From NCBI RefSeq assembly GCF_040932485.1, contig NZ_JBFRBH010000001.1, positions 3,789,212 to 3,853,211 of the forward strand: a stretch of 64,000 bases of DNA, given 5' to 3'. The notes beneath the pieces are model-generated. The model was not told the origin of the DNA, ran no database searches, and worked only from the letters and a program-made list of their open reading frames with translations. The stretch is from Gymnodinialimonas sp. 202GB13-11 (lineage in GTDB: Bacteria; Pseudomonadota; Alphaproteobacteria; Rhodobacterales; Rhodobacteraceae). The position numbers and the translations under genes are program-made. Positions 1-9,722 of this stretch are shown piece by piece; the first letter of the stretch is position 1; each line of letters begins with the position of its first letter.

Positions 1-888
<888 letters not shown>

Positions 889-962
889 ATCCAGTGAAAG
901 CCAGGAATGGCTTGATTGGACCACAAGCGTCACACACCAATCATCAGTGTGCGCGACTTGGA

Positions 963-1110
963 TGATGTTTCTTTTTTGGTTTGGTGGTCATAGCGAGAGC
1001 AAAACACCCGGCTCCATTCCGAACCCGGCCGTTAAGTGCCTTTGCGCCGATGGTACTGCATCTTAAGGTGTGGGAGAGTAGGTCACCGCCAAACCTAATA
1101 AGAAACATCA
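963..1110 (+). other. Inverted repeat flanking 5S rRNA (probable RNase III processing stem)
   Basis: An 11-base arm at 963-973 (TGATGTTTCTT) is the exact reverse complement of 1100-1110 (AAGAAACATCA), so the precursor transcript can fold into a stem that presents the 5S rRNA as a loop. This matches the usual processing-stalk arrangement in bacterial rRNA operons. The stem is seen directly; cleavage by RNase III is inferred. Confidence 0.7.
979..1095 (+). rRNA. rrf: 5S ribosomal RNA
   Basis: A typical alphaproteobacterial 5S rRNA, about 117 nt, beginning GTTTGGTGGTCATAGCGAG and ending GGTCACCGCCAAACC. The ends pair (TTTGG with CCAAA), and the conserved loop GCTCCATTCCGAACCCGG is present. It follows the 23S by ~90 nt and precedes tRNA-fMet, the usual rrn order in Rhodobacterales. 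Ends may shift by 1-2 nt. Confidence 0.95.
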
Positions 1111-1174
1111 CCCGTATCTCTCTAACGATTTCCACCTCAGACGCCTTAACAGACGCCACGAGGTGAAAAATTGG

Positions 1175-1251
<77 letters not shown>

Positions 1252-1467
1252 AAACCCATTCATGGAAACGAATTAGCGCAACGGCGCGATCGTGTGTGCG
1301 ATCCGTACATGCGGCTGTCTGACCCGGGCACACACCTCCTCGCAATCAGCGGCACGGGGCGCGCAAGACGGAGCAATAGATACTTAGATCAGGTCAATAA
1401 GGCGAAAACCGCCTCAAGACGTGTGTGACTGGTTTCAATTGCAACTGCCCACTGCTACCCCAACCCA

Positions 1468-1914
1468 ATGTCACGTTCCGAATTTCACCTGCCCCATTTT
1501 CTGCCCTATCTCCTCAACCAAGCGGCTGAGGCGGCAAGTCATGAATTCCAAGCCTATTACCGTGCGCGGTACGGAATGCTTCGCACAGAATGGCGCGTTC
1601 TGTTTCACTTGGGCTGCTACGGTGAACTGTCCGCCAAGCGGATCTGTGAGCTAGCGTCTTTGCATAAAACCAAAGTCAGCAGGGCAGTGGCTGCATTGGA
1701 AAGCAAACGCTTCCTCGCCCGGACCGAGACCGAAGCGGATCGACGGATTGAGCGTTTGTCGTTAACCGCGAGCGGACGGCAGACCTTCAAAGACTTGTCG
1801 GCTGCGGCTGCGCGTTTCGAATCTGAGCTGGTCGAAGGGCTGCCACCGGAAGAGGTCAGATTGCTGCGCTCCGTGTTGCTGAAAATGTCGGGGTTGGACC
1901 AAAAGCATCCCTGA
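1468..1914 (+). CDS. MarR family transcriptional regulator
   Basis: A 148-residue winged-helix repressor-type protein. Residues ~50-110 fit the MarR fold: LRTEWRVLFHLG leads into the first DNA-binding helices, LASLHKTKVSRAVAALE is the helix-turn-helix with recognition helix KVSRAVAAL, and the wing follows around TEADRRIERLSLTASGRQ. Length is normal for MarR (140-160 aa). It stands alone after tRNA-fMet and is transcribed towards the sugar ABC operon starting at 2199. It could sense a substrate or metabolite of that operon, but this is inferred from position only. No operator that is clearly its own was identified. Confidence 0.85.
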   Translation: MSRSEFHLPHFLPYLLNQAAEAASHEFQAYYRARYGMLRTEWRVLFHLGCYGELSAKRICELASLHKTKVSRAVAALESKRFLARTETEADRRIERLSLTASGRQTFKDLSAAAARFESELVEGLPPEEVRLLRSVLLKMSGLDQKHP

Positions 1915-1999
1915 TTCGCCTGAAAAACTGCGCCAAACTGCGCGCACAAGCCGCTGTGCTCTGTGACCTCCGCACTGGTCTGAAAACCCTTAAAGGCCA

Positions 2000-2020
2000 A
2001 TTGATATACGATTGATATAC
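2000..2020 (+). repeat. Tandem direct repeat ATTGATATAC, period 11 bp, upstream of ABC operon
   Basis: ATTGATATAC occurs at 2000-2009 and again at 2011-2020, one helical turn apart, about 180 bp before the start of the first sugar-binding protein gene. Two copies on one face of the helix are what a regulator binding side by side would use. It lies 86 bp after the MarR stop codon. Function is unproven. Confidence 0.45.
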
Positions 2021-2108
2021 CGCAAGCGCAGGTTATCTGTCTGCATTCTCAGTTCACTTCTCGGATTGCTCTACTCGTGCGCGCTCGTTGAAAACCTTGA
2101 CGTTGCGG

Positions 2109-2137
2109 CCAACCCAGCTGCCCACAATTAGGGTTGG
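2109..2137 (+). promoter_or_regulatory. Inverted repeat CCAACCC/GGGTTGG in leader of first ABC operon
   Basis: CCAACCC at 2109-2115 and GGGTTGG at 2131-2137 form perfect 7-bp arms with a 15-nt spacer, 62 bp before the start codon at 2199. It could be a leader hairpin or an operator. No T-tract follows, so it is not an obvious terminator. Confidence 0.35.
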
Positions 2138-2198
2138 ACGCGCCCCCCACTTGTTTTTATCGTTTCGGTCAAAAGAAAAAATCCAATGGGAGGATCTT

Positions 2199-3467
2199 AT
2201 GACCAAACTGCAGACTCTGCGGCTGACATGTGCCGCCACCGCTCTTGTCGCTGCGGGCGCCGCCTCGGCCGACGAAGTGAATTTCTTGTGCTACCAGAAT
2301 GGTAATGAATGCGACGTTCTCGGTGAGCTTGCCGCGGCGTTCGAAGCTGAATCCGGCCACACCATCGCGATGGAAGTCGTGGGTTATGAAATCGTCCGCG
2401 ATCAGTTGGAAAACCAGCTTCAAACGGATGCCGCGCCTGATGTGGCCCGCGTGACGAACCTGGGCGGACTGAACCAATATTACCTCGACCTGACCCCATA
2501 CGTGGACGCGGACTACATGGAGGCGTCCTATGGCGCAGTTCTGCCGTGGTATCGCGCGCCCGGCGGTGAAGACACGGGCATCTACGGCTGGCCGACCGAG
2601 CTGACCGTGACCGGCCCGTATGTGAACGTCACCATGTTCGACGATGCTGGTGTTGAAATGCCTGGCGCGGGCGCGACGTGGGATGATTGGGCCGCGGCCC
2701 TTTCCGAGGTTCAGGAAACCCTTGGCATGGACGCCGCGCTTGCGATGGACCGTACCGCGCACCGTTGGGCCGGTCCCGCCTTCTCCTACGGCGCAGCGTT
2801 CTTCGATGATGCTGGTGAGCCGATCCTCGTCGACGAAGGCTTCCGCAACTATGCCGAGACCTTCGTGGGCTGGCACGAAAGCGGCCTGATGCCCGCCGAT
2901 GGCTGGCCCGCCGGCACCGGCACCAACTATCGCAACGCGGCGCCACTGTTCCTTGATGGCTCGGTTGCAATGCACATGTCGGGGTCGTGGATGATCGGCA
3001 ACTATGCCGAGAACATCACCAACTTCGAATGGCGTGCAGTTCCCGCGCCTTGCGGCCCGGGCGGTTGTGGCGCAATGCCAGGCGGCGCAGGCATCGTGGC
3101 GTTTGAGTCCACCGATGTGCCGGAAGCGGCAGCCGCTTGGATCGAGTTCCTCGCCCGTGAGGAGAACGCGGCCACGTTCGCGGCGCAAACCCGCTCGATC
3201 ACGGCACACCAGGGCCTTCAGGCCTCGGGCGTTGATTATGGTGACACCGACCCGGCGGTTGCCTCGGCACTGTCGACTTTCGCGGCCTCCATCGGTGAAG
3301 CGGCCAATTCCACGCCGCAGGCCTTTACCTTCCAGGGCTACTCCAAGAACTTCGTGATTTACGGGGTTGTGCCGGATTACATCACGCAGGTGATCACCGG
3401 CGAAATGAGCATGGATGACGCGCTGGCCGCCATCGACGCGGACGTTGCCGCCCAGATCGCCGAGTAA
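2199..3467 (+). CDS. Sugar ABC transporter substrate-binding protein (CUT1 type)
   Basis: A 422-residue periplasmic solute-binding protein (family 1, MalE-like fold), first gene of a four-gene importer with 3486, 4544 and 5991. ATG 2199 is chosen because GGGAGG (2188-2193) sits correctly before it and it opens a signal peptide, probably cleaved after residue 24 (AASA|DEV). The reading frame stays open upstream to 2088, but that extension would bury the signal peptide. Four cysteines (C31, C38 and the CGPGGC motif near residue 287) could form two disulfides in the mature protein, unusual for this family. The ligand is not predictable; alpha-glucosides or oligosaccharides are likely from the family. 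Confidence 0.88.
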   Translation: MTKLQTLRLTCAATALVAAGAASADEVNFLCYQNGNECDVLGELAAAFEAESGHTIAMEVVGYEIVRDQLENQLQTDAAPDVARVTNLGGLNQYYLDLTPYVDADYMEASYGAVLPWYRAPGGEDTGIYGWPTELTVTGPYVNVTMFDDAGVEMPGAGATWDDWAAALSEVQETLGMDAALAMDRTAHRWAGPAFSYGAAFFDDAGEPILVDEGFRNYAETFVGWHESGLMPADGWPAGTGTNYRNAAPLFLDGSVAMHMSGSWMIGNYAENITNFEWRAVPAPCGPGGCGAMPGGAGIVAFESTDVPEAAAAWIEFLAREENAATFAAQTRSITAHQGLQASGVDYGDTDPAVASALSTFAASIGEAANSTPQAFTFQGYSKNFVIYGVVPDYITQVITGEMSMDDALAAIDADVAAQIAE

Positions 3468-3485
3468 GACGGCTCAGGCGGGGCC

Positions 3486-4547
3486 ATGTGGGACGCGATT
3501 TATAACGCTTTCGCAGGCTCCTCCTGGCCTCTGGGCTTTCTGATTTACCTTATCGTTGGGGCGGTCGTTGCCCGCCCCAGCGGATCCTTGGGGTCTCGCG
3601 CCATGGCCGTGCTCGGCTGGCCGGTCGAATTGGCGCAGAAGATGCGCGGCCACGGGCCGCTGCCATATGTCTTTCTGCTACCGAACCTCCTTGTCTTCGG
3701 AATTTTCACGTTTGCGCCGTTGTTCATCAACGTGGGTTTCAGTGTCACCGAAGGGCAGTCAATCAACTTCGCCGATCGCCCCTATGCGGGGACCGACAAC
3801 TGGTCGCGCCTGTTGGCAGAGACGCAGATTGATACAGGCCAACCGAACCTTGAAGACGACCAATTCCGTCAAGCGGTTCTGGATACCTCCGTCTTCGTGA
3901 TCTTTCAGGTTCCGATCATGGTGCTGTTTGCGCTGATCACAGCGCTCGTCCTGAACCGTCCGATCATTGCACGCGGTTTCTGGCGGTCGATCTTCTTCTA
4001 CCCCGTAATGCTGTCGCCCGTGGTGGTGGGTTTCTTGTGGACCCTGATCCTGAAGCGGCAGGGGGTTTTGTCCCTAACCCTGATGGAATGGGGTTGGATT
4101 GATGAACCAATCCAATGGCTGGTCGATCCGGCTTGGACGATGTTCTGGTCCGTCTTCGTGTTCACGTGGGCGCATCTGGGCTTTTACATGCTGATCCTGT
4201 TGGCAGGCCTTCAGGCGATCCCGGGTGATCTCTATGAGGCAGCGGAAATGGACGGCGCCTCGCCCTGGCGAGTACTGACCAAGATCACTCTGCCGCTTCT
4301 GATGCCGACACTTCTGGTCGTGACCGTCCTGTCGCTCATCAAAGCCTTCCAAGCATTTGAGGAACTCTACGCCATGCAGGTCGGCTGGATTTCCATTGTC
4401 GCCTACATCTTCGAAACCGCCGGCCTGCGCGGCAACCCAACGCCCAATGGCCTTGGCATTGCAGCCACGGCTTCGCTGATCATTGCGGGTGCGCTGGCGG
4501 TGCTGTCGATCATCCAGATATTCCTCAGCGGACGGAACGCGAGATGA
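3486..4547 (+). CDS. Sugar ABC transporter permease, MalF-like
   Basis: A 353-residue inner-membrane permease of the CUT1 family. The ATPase-docking EAA loop is clear near residues 250-275 (YEAAEMDGASPWRVLTKITL). An extra hydrophobic segment at the N-terminus (residues ~14-30, LGFLIYLIVGAVVA) precedes the first standard helix (YVFLLPNLLVFGIFTFAPLF), so this protein is longer than typical ~300-residue members. It starts 18 nt after the binding-protein gene and ends in an ATGA overlap with the next permease, so the two are probably translationally coupled. It should pair with the 4544 product to form the pore. Confidence 0.9.
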   Translation: MWDAIYNAFAGSSWPLGFLIYLIVGAVVARPSGSLGSRAMAVLGWPVELAQKMRGHGPLPYVFLLPNLLVFGIFTFAPLFINVGFSVTEGQSINFADRPYAGTDNWSRLLAETQIDTGQPNLEDDQFRQAVLDTSVFVIFQVPIMVLFALITALVLNRPIIARGFWRSIFFYPVMLSPVVVGFLWTLILKRQGVLSLTLMEWGWIDEPIQWLVDPAWTMFWSVFVFTWAHLGFYMLILLAGLQAIPGDLYEAAEMDGASPWRVLTKITLPLLMPTLLVVTVLSLIKAFQAFEELYAMQVGWISIVAYIFETAGLRGNPTPNGLGIAATASLIIAGALAVLSIIQIFLSGRNAR

Positions 4548-5983
4548 GCGCGGTATGGGAGTTCATGGCCCGCACTCAAGGGCGCAATGGGCGGCTGACT
4601 TGGACCGATTGGTTGTCCTACGCGTACCTGATGCTGGGTTTCTTGATCATCCTGCTGCCAGTGCTTTGGCTCGGTCTGAACTCCATCAAGACGCAGTTCC
4701 AGATTGAGTCGCAGGATCTGTCGCTTCTGCCAGGTGATTTTGACCGCGTGGCGCGGGCGACTGTGAACGGCCCGGACGGCCGAGAGATTTTCGTGATCGG
4801 AGATCTTCCCGGTTGGGTGCTGAACTGGTCCGACCTCAGCGCAGCAGAGCGCGCCGATCAGGATGTGGCCGGGTTCCTGGCCGGGCTGGAGGGCAATGCG
4901 CTTTACGCCTTGCGTTCGCACTTGGGCGAGGTTGCGCCCGCGGCCCGCGCCATGATCGCGGAGGAGGGGCTTCCGGAATGGCTCAACCGCTACGGCGCCC
5001 TAACCCCTACCGCGCGGGAGGCGTTCGACCTGAACGCGGTGGTCGAGACACTCGACGAGGATCAGCAGCGCCTGCTGCTCGAATATCTCGGCCAACCACC
5101 CTATGAGCCCAACCGCATCGTCACCCAGGCCCTTGTGACGGCACCAAACCCGGAGACGGGTGAGGCCATGCAATGGGCTATTCCCAACCCCAACGCGACG
5201 TCCGAGTTCTTTCCGGGCCGTGCGGTTGACGGCTCCATCGACGGCGTTGTGCGTTTGCCTGCCGATAGCGTCACGGCCACCCGTACCGTCTCGCCCGCAT
5301 GGGAAAACTATGCCGAGCCGCTTGCGGGCGATGCCTTTGGCCTGACCATCGACTTCACGACCTGCATCACGAACTCGGTCCTTGTGACGGTTATCGCCAC
5401 GTTCATCACGCTGCTGATCAACTCCATGGCGGCCTTTGCCCTGTCAAAATACACGTTCCGGGGGCAGACTTTTTTCCTTGTGCTGATCCTGGCGACATTG
5501 ATGGTGCCGGCCACCATAACGCTTGTGGGAGTGTTCAAGGCCATTGATGCGACCGGCCTGTCAGGCTCGATCTGGGGTGTGATTGTCCCCGGTGCAGCCA
5601 CGCCTGCGGGCGTCTTCTTGCTGCGCCAGTACATGCTGACGATCCCTGAAGAGCTGCTGGAAGCCGCACGCATGGACAGCGCGTCTGAATGGAAAGTTTT
5701 CTGGCGTATTGTGCTGCCGCTGGCCCTTCCGGCCATCGCAGCGCTCGGCATCCTGTCGATCATCTGGCGCTGGAATGACCTGATCATCCCGATGATCGCC
5801 ATTTCAACGAACACCGAGGCTTATACGATCCAACTCTGCCTGCTGGCCTTCCGGGGGGAACAGGTAAGCCAGGAACATTACCGTCTAGCGATGACGGTGG
5901 TGTCGCTGATCCCGACGACCCTCGTGTTCATCTTCCTGCAGAAATACATCACGACCGGTATCGCGAATACCGGCATGAAGTGA
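4544..5983 (+). CDS. Sugar ABC transporter permease, MalG-like, with large periplasmic insertion
   Basis: A 479-residue CUT1 permease, about 200 residues longer than the usual 275-300. TM1 is at ~27-47 ([18 protein letters not shown]). A hydrophilic stretch from ~50 to ~265 follows before TM2 begins near 275 ([20 protein letters not shown]). By topology this stretch should be periplasmic, recalling the P2 loop of MalF but in the other subunit. The EAA loop ([20 protein letters not shown]) is intact near residue 370. It overlaps the upstream permease by 4 bp, and the ATPase gene follows 7 nt later. The fold of the insertion is not recognised. Confidence 0.87.
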   Translation: MSAVWEFMARTQGRNGRLTWTDWLSYAYLMLGFLIILLPVLWLGLNSIKTQFQIESQDLSLLPGDFDRVARATVNGPDGREIFVIGDLPGWVLNWSDLSAAERADQDVAGFLAGLEGNALYALRSHLGEVAPAARAMIAEEGLPEWLNRYGALTPTAREAFDLNAVVETLDEDQQRLLLEYLGQPPYEPNRIVTQALVTAPNPETGEAMQWAIPNPNATSEFFPGRAVDGSIDGVVRLPADSVTATRTVSPAWENYAEPLAGDAFGLTIDFTTCITNSVLVTVIATFITLLINSMAAFALSKYTFRGQTFFLVLILATLMVPATITLVGVFKAIDATGLSGSIWGVIVPGAATPAGVFLLRQYMLTIPEELLEAARMDSASEWKVFWRIVLPLALPAIAALGILSIIWRWNDLIIPMIAISTNTEAYTIQLCLLAFRGEQVSQEHYRLAMTVVSLIPTTLVFIFLQKYITTGIANTGMK

Positions 5984-5990
5984 GGCCCCA

Positions 5991-7058
5991 ATGGCGCTAC
6001 TAGAGCTTCGCAACGTTAAGAAATCCTACGGCCCTGTGGACGTGATCCACGGCATCGACATTACGGTTCAATCGGGGGAGTTCTGCGTCTTCGTCGGCCC
6101 GTCGGGCTGCGGCAAGTCCACTCTGTTGCGCATGATCGCGGGGCTGGAGAAGATCACGGGTGGCGAAATCGCAATCGATGATGAAGTGCTGAACAACGTC
6201 ACAGCATCTGAGCGGGGCCTTGCGATGGTGTTCCAAAGCTACGCGCTCTACCCCCACATGTCGGTGCGCGCGAACCTCAGCTTCGGGTTGGAGAACATCT
6301 CGACCCCTAAAGCCGAAATTGAGCAGCGGGTGAACGAAGCCGCTCGGATGCTGCAGATCGAAGACTATCTCGACCGAAAACCCGGCCAGCTTTCTGGCGG
6401 GCAGCGCCAGCGTGTCGCTATTGGCCGCGCTGTGGTGCGCGAGCCGCGTGTCTTCCTGTTCGATGAGCCGCTATCAAATCTCGATGCCGAACTGCGCGTC
6501 GCCACACGCGGTGAGATAAGCGCGTTACACAAACGCCTAGGCAATACGATGGTCTACGTCACCCACGATCAGGTCGAAGCCATGACCATGGCCGACAAGA
6601 TCGCCGTCCTCCGCGCCGGGCGCCTTGAGCAATTCGGTCCGCCGCTTGAGCTGTTCAACGCCCCCGCCAACCGCTTCGTCGCGGGTTTCATTGGCTCTCC
6701 CAAGATGAACTTTGTGAAGGGCACGATGGGCGAGGGCGGCAAGTTCATCTCCGCAGGCGGGGCCGAAGTCCAATTGGATGCAGCCCGTTTCAACACGCGC
6801 CCAAATCAGGCGGTCGAGCTCGGCGTCCGCCCCAGCCACACCTCGCCCTCCGATGGCGGCATTCCTTTAAAGGTTCGCGCGGTTGAGCAACTCGGAACCG
6901 AAACTTTTGTCTACGGGTCTGTCGACGGGGCCGAAGAATTTGCCATGCAGCTGGCAGGCCAAGTGGGTATCCAGCCAGATACGATACAGCACGTCGCCAT
7001 CGACGCATCCTCCGCACACCTCTTCGACCTCGATAGCGGTCTGTCCTGCGCAAACTAA
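5991..7058 (+). CDS. Sugar ABC transporter ATP-binding protein (MalK/UgpC family)
   Basis: A 355-residue ATPase energising the 2199-5983 importer. Walker A is GPSGCGKST (36-44), the signature LSGGQ (134-138), Walker B FLFDE (155-159) and the switch histidine H192 in [10 protein letters not shown]. The C-terminal ~110 residues form the TOBE/regulatory domain typical of MalK-type ATPases. It starts 7 nt after the permease. It is the last gene of the first importer operon; the next gene begins only after two operator palindromes, so transcription is probably re-initiated there. Confidence 0.93.
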   Translation: MALLELRNVKKSYGPVDVIHGIDITVQSGEFCVFVGPSGCGKSTLLRMIAGLEKITGGEIAIDDEVLNNVTASERGLAMVFQSYALYPHMSVRANLSFGLENISTPKAEIEQRVNEAARMLQIEDYLDRKPGQLSGGQRQRVAIGRAVVREPRVFLFDEPLSNLDAELRVATRGEISALHKRLGNTMVYVTHDQVEAMTMADKIAVLRAGRLEQFGPPLELFNAPANRFVAGFIGSPKMNFVKGTMGEGGKFISAGGAEVQLDAARFNTRPNQAVELGVRPSHTSPSDGGIPLKVRAVEQLGTETFVYGSVDGAEEFAMQLAGQVGIQPDTIQHVAIDASSAHLFDLDSGLSCAN

Positions 7059-7088
7059 CTGTGCGATGGGGCGGGTATGAAACACGGC

Positions 7089-7136
7089 TTGACTCTGTGA
7101 GTGGAACGTTCCAGTAATCCAAAATCGGAACGTTCC
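7089..7136 (+). promoter_or_regulatory. Promoter with two LacI-type operators TGGAACGTTCCA
   Basis: TGGAACGTTCCA (7102-7113) and a second GGAACGTTCC (7127-7136) are CG-centred perfect palindromes 24 bp centre to centre, the kind LacI-family repressors bind. A plausible -35 TTGACT (7089-7094) and -10 AGTAAT (7113-7118, 18-bp spacer) would place the first operator inside the core promoter. The same palindrome recurs at 17640-17651 before the GMC oxidoreductase operon. The repeats are seen directly; the repressor (proposed: the 22578 LacI protein) is inferred. Confidence 0.75.
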
Positions 7137-7156
7137 AATTGTGTCGGAGAAAAGCC

Positions 7157-8149
7157 ATGCGTTGGGGATTGATCGGGGCCAGCACCATCGCTGCCGAGCA
7201 CATGATCGGCGCGATCCGTGCTTCCGGTGGACAGATTGCAACGGTGATGTCTTCAGATGCCGACCGCGCGGCCAGTTATGCCGCCGCGCATGACATCGAC
7301 GCAGGCGTGACTGATCTTCATGCGGCGATGGATGGCGTGGCCGCCGTCTACATCTCCACCACAAACGAAAAGCACATGGCGCAGGCGATGGCGGCCATCG
7401 AGGCGGGCAAACATGTGCTGTGTGAAAAGCCGCTTGCCATGAGCGTGGCCGATGCCGTGACCATGGTGAAGGCTGCGGATGCGGCGGGTGTCACGTTCGG
7501 CACCAATCATCACCTGCGCAATGCGGGCTCCCACCTCGCGATCCGCGAGTTGATCGAGACGGGCCGCATCGGCGATGTCCTGTCAGTCCGCGTTTTCCAC
7601 GCCGTCCACCTGCCGCCGCACCTGCAAGGCTGGCGCATCGACAACCCAGATGCGGGTGGGGGTGTGATCCCTGATATCACAGTGCACGACGCCGACACGG
7701 TGCGGTTTCACTTGGATGAAGACCCGGTTGAGGTCGTCGCGATGAAAACCGCGCGCGGCATGGGGCAGGGAGTGGAAGACAGTGCAATGTCCGTCTGGTC
7801 CATGCCCTCGGGCGCGATGGTGCAGACCCACGAAAGCTTCACCCATGCCCATGCTGGCACGGGGATTGAGGTGCATGGCACCGAGGGCTCCATCATCGCG
7901 CGCAACGTGATGACGCAGCAGCCCACGGGCGACGTCATGCTACGTTTTGACGGGGGTGAGCAGGCGGTCGAGTATTCCGATCATTCCCTCTATGAGCGGG
8001 CCGTAGGCCTGTTCGCCAAGGCCTGCGCGGGCGAAGCTCGCCCCGCTGCCGATGGTGTGGATGGCGTGAAATCACTGGCCGTGGCCGCCGCCGTCAGCGA
8101 GGCCGCTGAAAAAGGCCAGCGCGTCACTGTCGACTATGGCGGAATCTGA
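7157..8149 (+). CDS. Gfo/Idh/MocA family NAD(P)-dependent oxidoreductase
   Basis: A 330-residue sugar or cyclitol dehydrogenase. The N-terminal Rossmann fold opens with WGLIGAST (GxGxxG is relaxed). The family motif CEKPLA gives the conserved lysine K91, and GGGVIPDITVHDAD supplies the catalytic-region histidine H178. ATG 7157 is chosen over the in-frame ATG 7139 because it starts the Rossmann strand directly, GGAGA lies 7 nt upstream, and 7139 would lie within 3 bp of the operator. It is the first gene of a four-gene operon with CoA-transferase, enoyl-CoA hydratase and aldehyde dehydrogenase, an unusual partnership. Substrate unknown. Confidence 0.88.
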   Translation: MRWGLIGASTIAAEHMIGAIRASGGQIATVMSSDADRAASYAAAHDIDAGVTDLHAAMDGVAAVYISTTNEKHMAQAMAAIEAGKHVLCEKPLAMSVADAVTMVKAADAAGVTFGTNHHLRNAGSHLAIRELIETGRIGDVLSVRVFHAVHLPPHLQGWRIDNPDAGGGVIPDITVHDADTVRFHLDEDPVEVVAMKTARGMGQGVEDSAMSVWSMPSGAMVQTHESFTHAHAGTGIEVHGTEGSIIARNVMTQQPTGDVMLRFDGGEQAVEYSDHSLYERAVGLFAKACAGEARPAADGVDGVKSLAVAAAVSEAAEKGQRVTVDYGGI

Positions 8150-8150
8150 G

Positions 8151-9722
8151 ATGTCGAAGCTTGTCTCCGCCGCCGAAGCTGTCGCCCGGATAAAGGACAA
8201 CGCCGTTGTCACTGTCTCAAGCTCTTCGGCGCTCGGTTGCCCGGACGCCGTGCTGGAGGCGCTGGGGGCGCGGTTCGACCAAGAAGGTGCACCGCGCAAC
8301 CTGACGACGATCCACCCAATTGCGGCGGGTGACATGTATGGCGTGAAGGGCGTGGACCATATCGCCAGGGACGGGCTACTGGCGCGCATTATCGGCGGCT
8401 CCTACCCATCCGGCCCCTCCTCTCTGCCCATGCCTGCGATCTGGCAAATGGTCGTCGAAGACCGCGTGGCCGCCTACAACGTGCCGTCCGGTATCCTCTT
8501 CGACATGCACCGAGACGTCGCCGCGCGTCGCCCCGGTGTGTTGACACAAGTGGGGTTGGAGACCTTCGTCGACCCGATCCGCGAAGGCTGCGCGATGAAC
8601 GACAGCGCCGCGAAAGCCCCCATCGTCCAGCGCACGGAATTTGCAGGCGACACCTGGCTGCACTTCCCAAATATCGTGCCGGACGTAGCCATCATTCGTG
8701 CCACGACCGCTGACGAAAACGGCAACCTGACCTACGAACATGAGGGCGCCTATCTGGGCGGGCTCGACCAGGCGATTGCCACCCGCAATCATGGCGGGCT
8801 TGTCATCGCGCAGGTCAAACGCATGACCGCCGCCGGATCGCTGCGCCCGCATGACGTGCATGTGCCCGGCCACCTTGTCGACCTTATAGTGCTGGCCCCC
8901 GACCAGAAGCAAACTACAGAAACGCCGTATGATCCCGCCATAAGTGGAGAGGTCATGCGCCCTTGGTCGTCCTTCAGTCTTGCGGAACACGGCGTTGAAA
9001 AAATTATCGCCCGCCGCGCTGCGATGGAATTGCAGACGGGCATGACCGCCAACCTCGGCTTTGGCATTTCGGCTATGGTGCCTCGCATTCTGCTAGAAGA
9101 AGGCGCCCATGACGCGGTCACTTGGGCCATTGAACAAGGCGCCGTAGGCGGTATGCCCCTGACCGGTTTCGCATTCGGTTGTGCCTCCAACGCCGACGCA
9201 TTCGTCCCCTCACCCAATCAGTTCAGTTACTTTCAGGGCGGTGGGTTCGACGTCTCGTTTCTGTCGTTCATGGAGGTCGACGTGGATGGCAACGTCAATG
9301 TCTCCAAGCTTGGCAAAAAGCCCTACCTAACCGCCGGGTGCGGCGGCTTTGTCGACATCACGGCGCACGCGAAGAAGATCGTTTTCAGCGGTTATTTTGA
9401 AGCGGGCGCTCAGCTGGAACTGAAAGACGATGGCCTCCACGTCGCAAGCCCCGGCAAGTTCACCAAGATGGTTCAGGCCGTGGAGCATGTGACCTTCGCG
9501 GGTCGCCGTGCCAAGGCGCGTGGCGCAGACGTGCTCTACATCACCGAACGCTGCGTGATGCGCTTAGGCGAAGACGGTCTTGTCGCCCATGAAGTTATGC
9601 CGGGCATCGACCCGCAGCGCGACATCGTCGATGCCTCCGAGGGGCGGGTGTCCGTGGCACAAGACGCCACGACTATGCCGCTCTCCCTCCTGCGCGACAC
9701 GCCAATGGGGCTTGAGCTATGA
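8151..9722 (+). CDS. Acyl-CoA:acetate/3-ketoacid CoA-transferase, fused subunits (PCT/YdiF type)
   Basis: About 523 residues, carrying both CoA-transferase halves in one chain as in propionate CoA-transferase and YdiF. The C-terminal half contains TWAIEQGAVGG, where E328 matches the position of the glutamate that forms the glutamyl-CoA thioester in the family, followed by glycine-rich segments (YFQGGGFDVSF, AGCGGFVDIT). The start at 8151 follows the preceding TGA by one base; an in-frame ATG at 8136 overlapping the upstream gene is possible. It overlaps the enoyl-CoA hydratase by ATGA. It would move CoA onto a carboxylic acid made in this pathway; donor and acceptor are unknown. Confidence 0.86.
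   Translation: MSKLVSAAEAVARIKDNAVVTVSSSSALGCPDAVLEALGARFDQEGAPRNLTTIHPIAAGDMYGVKGVDHIARDGLLARIIGGSYPSGPSSLPMPAIWQMVVEDRVAAYNVPSGILFDMHRDVAARRPGVLTQVGLETFVDPIREGCAMNDSAAKAPIVQRTEFAGDTWLHFPNIVPDVAIIRATTADENGNLTYEHEGAYLGGLDQAIATRNHGGLVIAQVKRMTAAGSLRPHDVHVPGHLVDLIVLAPDQKQTTETPYDPAISGEVMRPWSSFSLAEHGVEKIIARRAAMELQTGMTANLGFGISAMVPRILLEEGAHDAVTWAIEQGAVGGMPLTGFAFGCASNADAFVPSPNQFSYFQGGGFDVSFLSFMEVDVDGNVNVSKLGKKPYLTAGCGGFVDITAHAKKIVFSGYFEAGAQLELKDDGLHVASPGKFTKMVQAVEHVTFAGRRAKARGADVLYITERCVMRLGEDGLVAHEVMPGIDPQRDIVDASEGRVSVAQDATTMPLSLLRDTPMGLEL

Noticed and set aside
2169-3209. 346-residue minus-strand frame opposite the first binding-protein gene
   Set aside because: Shadow of a GC-rich coding sequence; no recognisable domain and the plus-strand gene has a signal peptide, ribosome site and operon context.
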